From Flavobacterium chryseum (GTDB lineage Bacteria > Bacteroidota > Bacteroidia > Flavobacteriales > Flavobacteriaceae): a stretch of DNA of 64,000 bases. Within the stretch, counting starts at the first letter, position 1, and each line of letters opens with the position of its first letter. This document shows positions 62,464 to 64,000 of the stretch, one piece after another. The position numbers and the translations under genes were made by a program. The stretch covers positions 62,001-126,000 of the forward strand of contig NZ_SNWW01000003.1 in the NCBI RefSeq assembly GCF_004362015.1. Reading direction: 5' to 3'. A model generated the notes under the pieces. It saw nothing but the letters and a program-made list of their open reading frames with translations, was not told the origin of the DNA and ran no database searches.

Positions 62464-62575
62464 TTCAAGCGGATTAAAATCCGCCCCTAAAATTATTCTG
62501 GCTTATAACTTTTTAGTAAGCTCCAGAGTAACGATTTATTTTGTAGCAACGGATTTTAATTCGTTGAAAGCAAGA
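62464..62575. repeat. GGATTAAAATCC palindromic unit
   Basis: GCGGATTAAAATCCGC near 62469-62484 and CAACGGATTTTAATTCGTTG near 62554-62573 are each palindromic and are reverse complements of one another in their cores. A further pair, TTCTGGCTTA / TAAGCTCCAGA, sits between them. Likely a REP-like structured element. The rest of 62382-62706 (325 bp) shows nothing else beyond the terminator. Confidence 0.65.
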
Positions 62576-62706
62576 TAAAAACACAAACATTCCATATTAT
62601 CTAACTATTTCAAAAAAAGTCACTTCAGCATTAGCAAACTCGAAATATTTATAAGAACTTTGCAAACTTTTTCCCGTGAATACCACCGAAGGCTAAAGTT
62701 TTAGAA

Positions 62707-64000
62707 ATGAAGAAGAAAATCGAAATACTAGCTCCTGCTAAAGACTTAATTGGAGGAATGGCAGCTATAAATAGCGGAGCCGATGCCGTTTATATTGGTG
62801 CACCTCAATTTGGTGCAAGATCGAATGCCAACAACTCTATCGAAGATGTTGCTGCATTAGTACAATATGCGCATTTATTTAACGCCCAGGTTTTTGTGGT
62901 TATGAATACCATTTTGTACGACAATGAACTAGAAACGTGTCGCAAAATGATCTGGGAATTATATGAAATTGGTGTTGATGCCCTGATTATTCAGGACATG
63001 GCGATTATGGAAATGGACTTGCCTCCTATCGTACTTCACGCCAGCACACAAGCCAATAATCGTGATGCTGATAAAATTAAATTTCTAAAAGATGCTGGAA
63101 TCAAACGTGTGGTTTTAGCACGCGAACTGAACCTACATCAAATTAAAACGATCTACGACGAAGCTGATGTCGAGTTAGAGTTTTTCGTAACAGGAGCTTT
63201 ATGTGTATCCTTTAGTGGGAACTGTTATATGAGTGTAGCCAACGGAGAACGCAGTGCCAATCGTGGTTCTTGTGCCCAAAACTGTCGTTTGCCTTATAAC
63301 TTAATCGACGGAAACGGAGAAACTTTAATCAAAAACAGTCATTTACTTTCGATTAAAGATTTAGATATTTCTGATCAAATTCCAAATTTAATTGAAGCTG
63401 GAATTGTTTCTTTTAAAATCGAAGGAAGATTAAAAGATGTGGTTTACGTTAAAAATAACGTATCCTTTTTACGTCAAAAATTGGACAGCTTTTTAGAAGG
63501 AGCTGGAAGGGATAAGTACATGAAAGCTTCTTCTGGAACTTGTACCTATACTTTCGACTCTTCTTTAAACAGAACTTTCAACCGTGGTTACACCGATTAT
63601 TTTGTAAACGATAGAAATCAAAGTATTGGTTCTTGGGAAAGCCCAAAATCGAAAGGACAATATATTGGTAAATTAATCAGAACTGTTGGAAACGCTTACG
63701 AAATCGAAAACAGCGAATTCTTAAACAATGGTGACGGACTTTGTTTCATCAACGAAAATAATGAAGCTGACGGAATTTATGTAAACAAGGCAGAAAACGG
63801 AAAAATATATCCAAACGTTTTAAAAGAAATTAAAGACGGAACTTTCATCTATAGAAATAACGATGCTGCTTTTATCAAAATTGTTGAAAGAGAAGACAGC
63901 GCCGTTCGTAAACTTAGCACAACTTTATTACTTACAGAAAACGAAACTGGTTTCGAATTAATCGCAACCGATGAAGATGGAAATATAAGTATCGTAAATT
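62707..64000 (+). CDS. U32-family peptidase (RlhA/TrhP-like), partial, 3' end outside window
   Basis: 431 codons are visible from ATG 62707 (MKKKIEILAPAKDLIGGMAA) to the window edge. Signatures are YIGAPQFGARSNA, IVLHASTQANN, FVTGALCVSFSGNCYMS and NRGSCAQNCRLPY (Cys cluster), then VSFKIEGRLKDVVYVKN. Bacterial U32 proteins of this size include RlhA (23S rRNA C2501 hydroxylation) and TrhP (tRNA hydroxylation); which one cannot be decided here. True protease activity is doubtful for these relatives. Confidence 0.93.
   Translation, partial: MKKKIEILAPAKDLIGGMAAINSGADAVYIGAPQFGARSNANNSIEDVAALVQYAHLFNAQVFVVMNTILYDNELETCRKMIWELYEIGVDALIIQDMAIMEMDLPPIVLHASTQANNRDADKIKFLKDAGIKRVVLARELNLHQIKTIYDEADVELEFFVTGALCVSFSGNCYMSVANGERSANRGSCAQNCRLPYNLIDGNGETLIKNSHLLSIKDLDISDQIPNLIEAGIVSFKIEGRLKDVVYVKNNVSFLRQKLDSFLEGAGRDKYMKASSGTCTYTFDSSLNRTFNRGYTDYFVNDRNQSIGSWESPKSKGQYIGKLIRTVGNAYEIENSEFLNNGDGLCFINENNEADGIYVNKAENGKIYPNVLKEIKDGTFIYRNNDAAFIKIVEREDSAVRKLSTTLLLTENETGFELIATDEDGNISIVN

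Overview
The window is AT-rich and densely coded. It comes from a Bacteroidota chromosome, most likely a Flavobacterium close to F. johnsoniae. The evidence is the gliding and type IX secretion genes gldB, gldC and a T9SS plug-domain protein, the Bacteroidota-type promoter elements (TTTG near -33, TAnnTTTG near -7), the flavobacterial order of the division/cell-wall cluster, and families such as DUF5916, DUF6702 and the ligase-associated repair cassette. The species assignment is from remembered gene content, not from a search.

Layout. Positions 1-12160 (minus strand) hold most of a dcw cluster in transcription order mraZ, rsmH, ftsL-like, ftsI (PASTA-type PBP), murE, mraY, murD, a four-helix-bundle gene, ftsW, murG and murC (cut by the left edge). 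murF is not between murE and mraY. The mraZ promoter region carries 10-bp-spaced GTGGT repeats that look like MraZ boxes. Positions 12500-17800 carry an alpha/beta hydrolase, engB, a small lipoprotein between twin hairpins, gldC-gldB, nadE and a LuxR-type response regulator. Positions 17890-25190 (minus) carry dnaG with no zinc ligands, a sigma factor / membrane regulator / barrel-protein set, a polyprenyl synthase and rlmN. Positions 25390-36860 carry a repetitive lipoprotein, an O-methyltransferase, PAP2 phosphatase, tatA, an M1 peptidase, a DUF6702 gene with three tandem paralogues, peptidase E, two identical tRNA-Gly genes, a GNAT enzyme and two convergent L,D-transpeptidases. Positions 37160-49650 carry a DUF5916 outer-membrane protein, gpmI, a DUF445 protein, map, a methyltransferase, an SNF2 helicase, the T9SS plug protein and apaG. 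Positions 49650-55550 (minus) are the four-gene ligase-associated DNA repair cassette. The rest is pruA, an unrecognised gene, rsmG, a desaturase, an aminotransferase, a DUF2383-like protein and a U32 peptidase cut by the right edge.

The protein-coding content is mostly conserved core genome. The least explained signal is between genes. At least ten intergenic spaces hold palindromic or inverted-repeat-bounded units of several sequence families. Two of them enclose genes or gene remains: a complete four-helix-bundle (23S-IVS/Avd-like) gene inside the dcw operon with 22-bp inverted arms (20/22 matching), and a frameshifted GxxExxY-family relic after map with 22-bp inverted arms (21/22 matching). 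Several others have the same architecture with no gene. Together they suggest a class of inverted-repeat cassettes that move into intergenic positions and sometimes carry one small gene.
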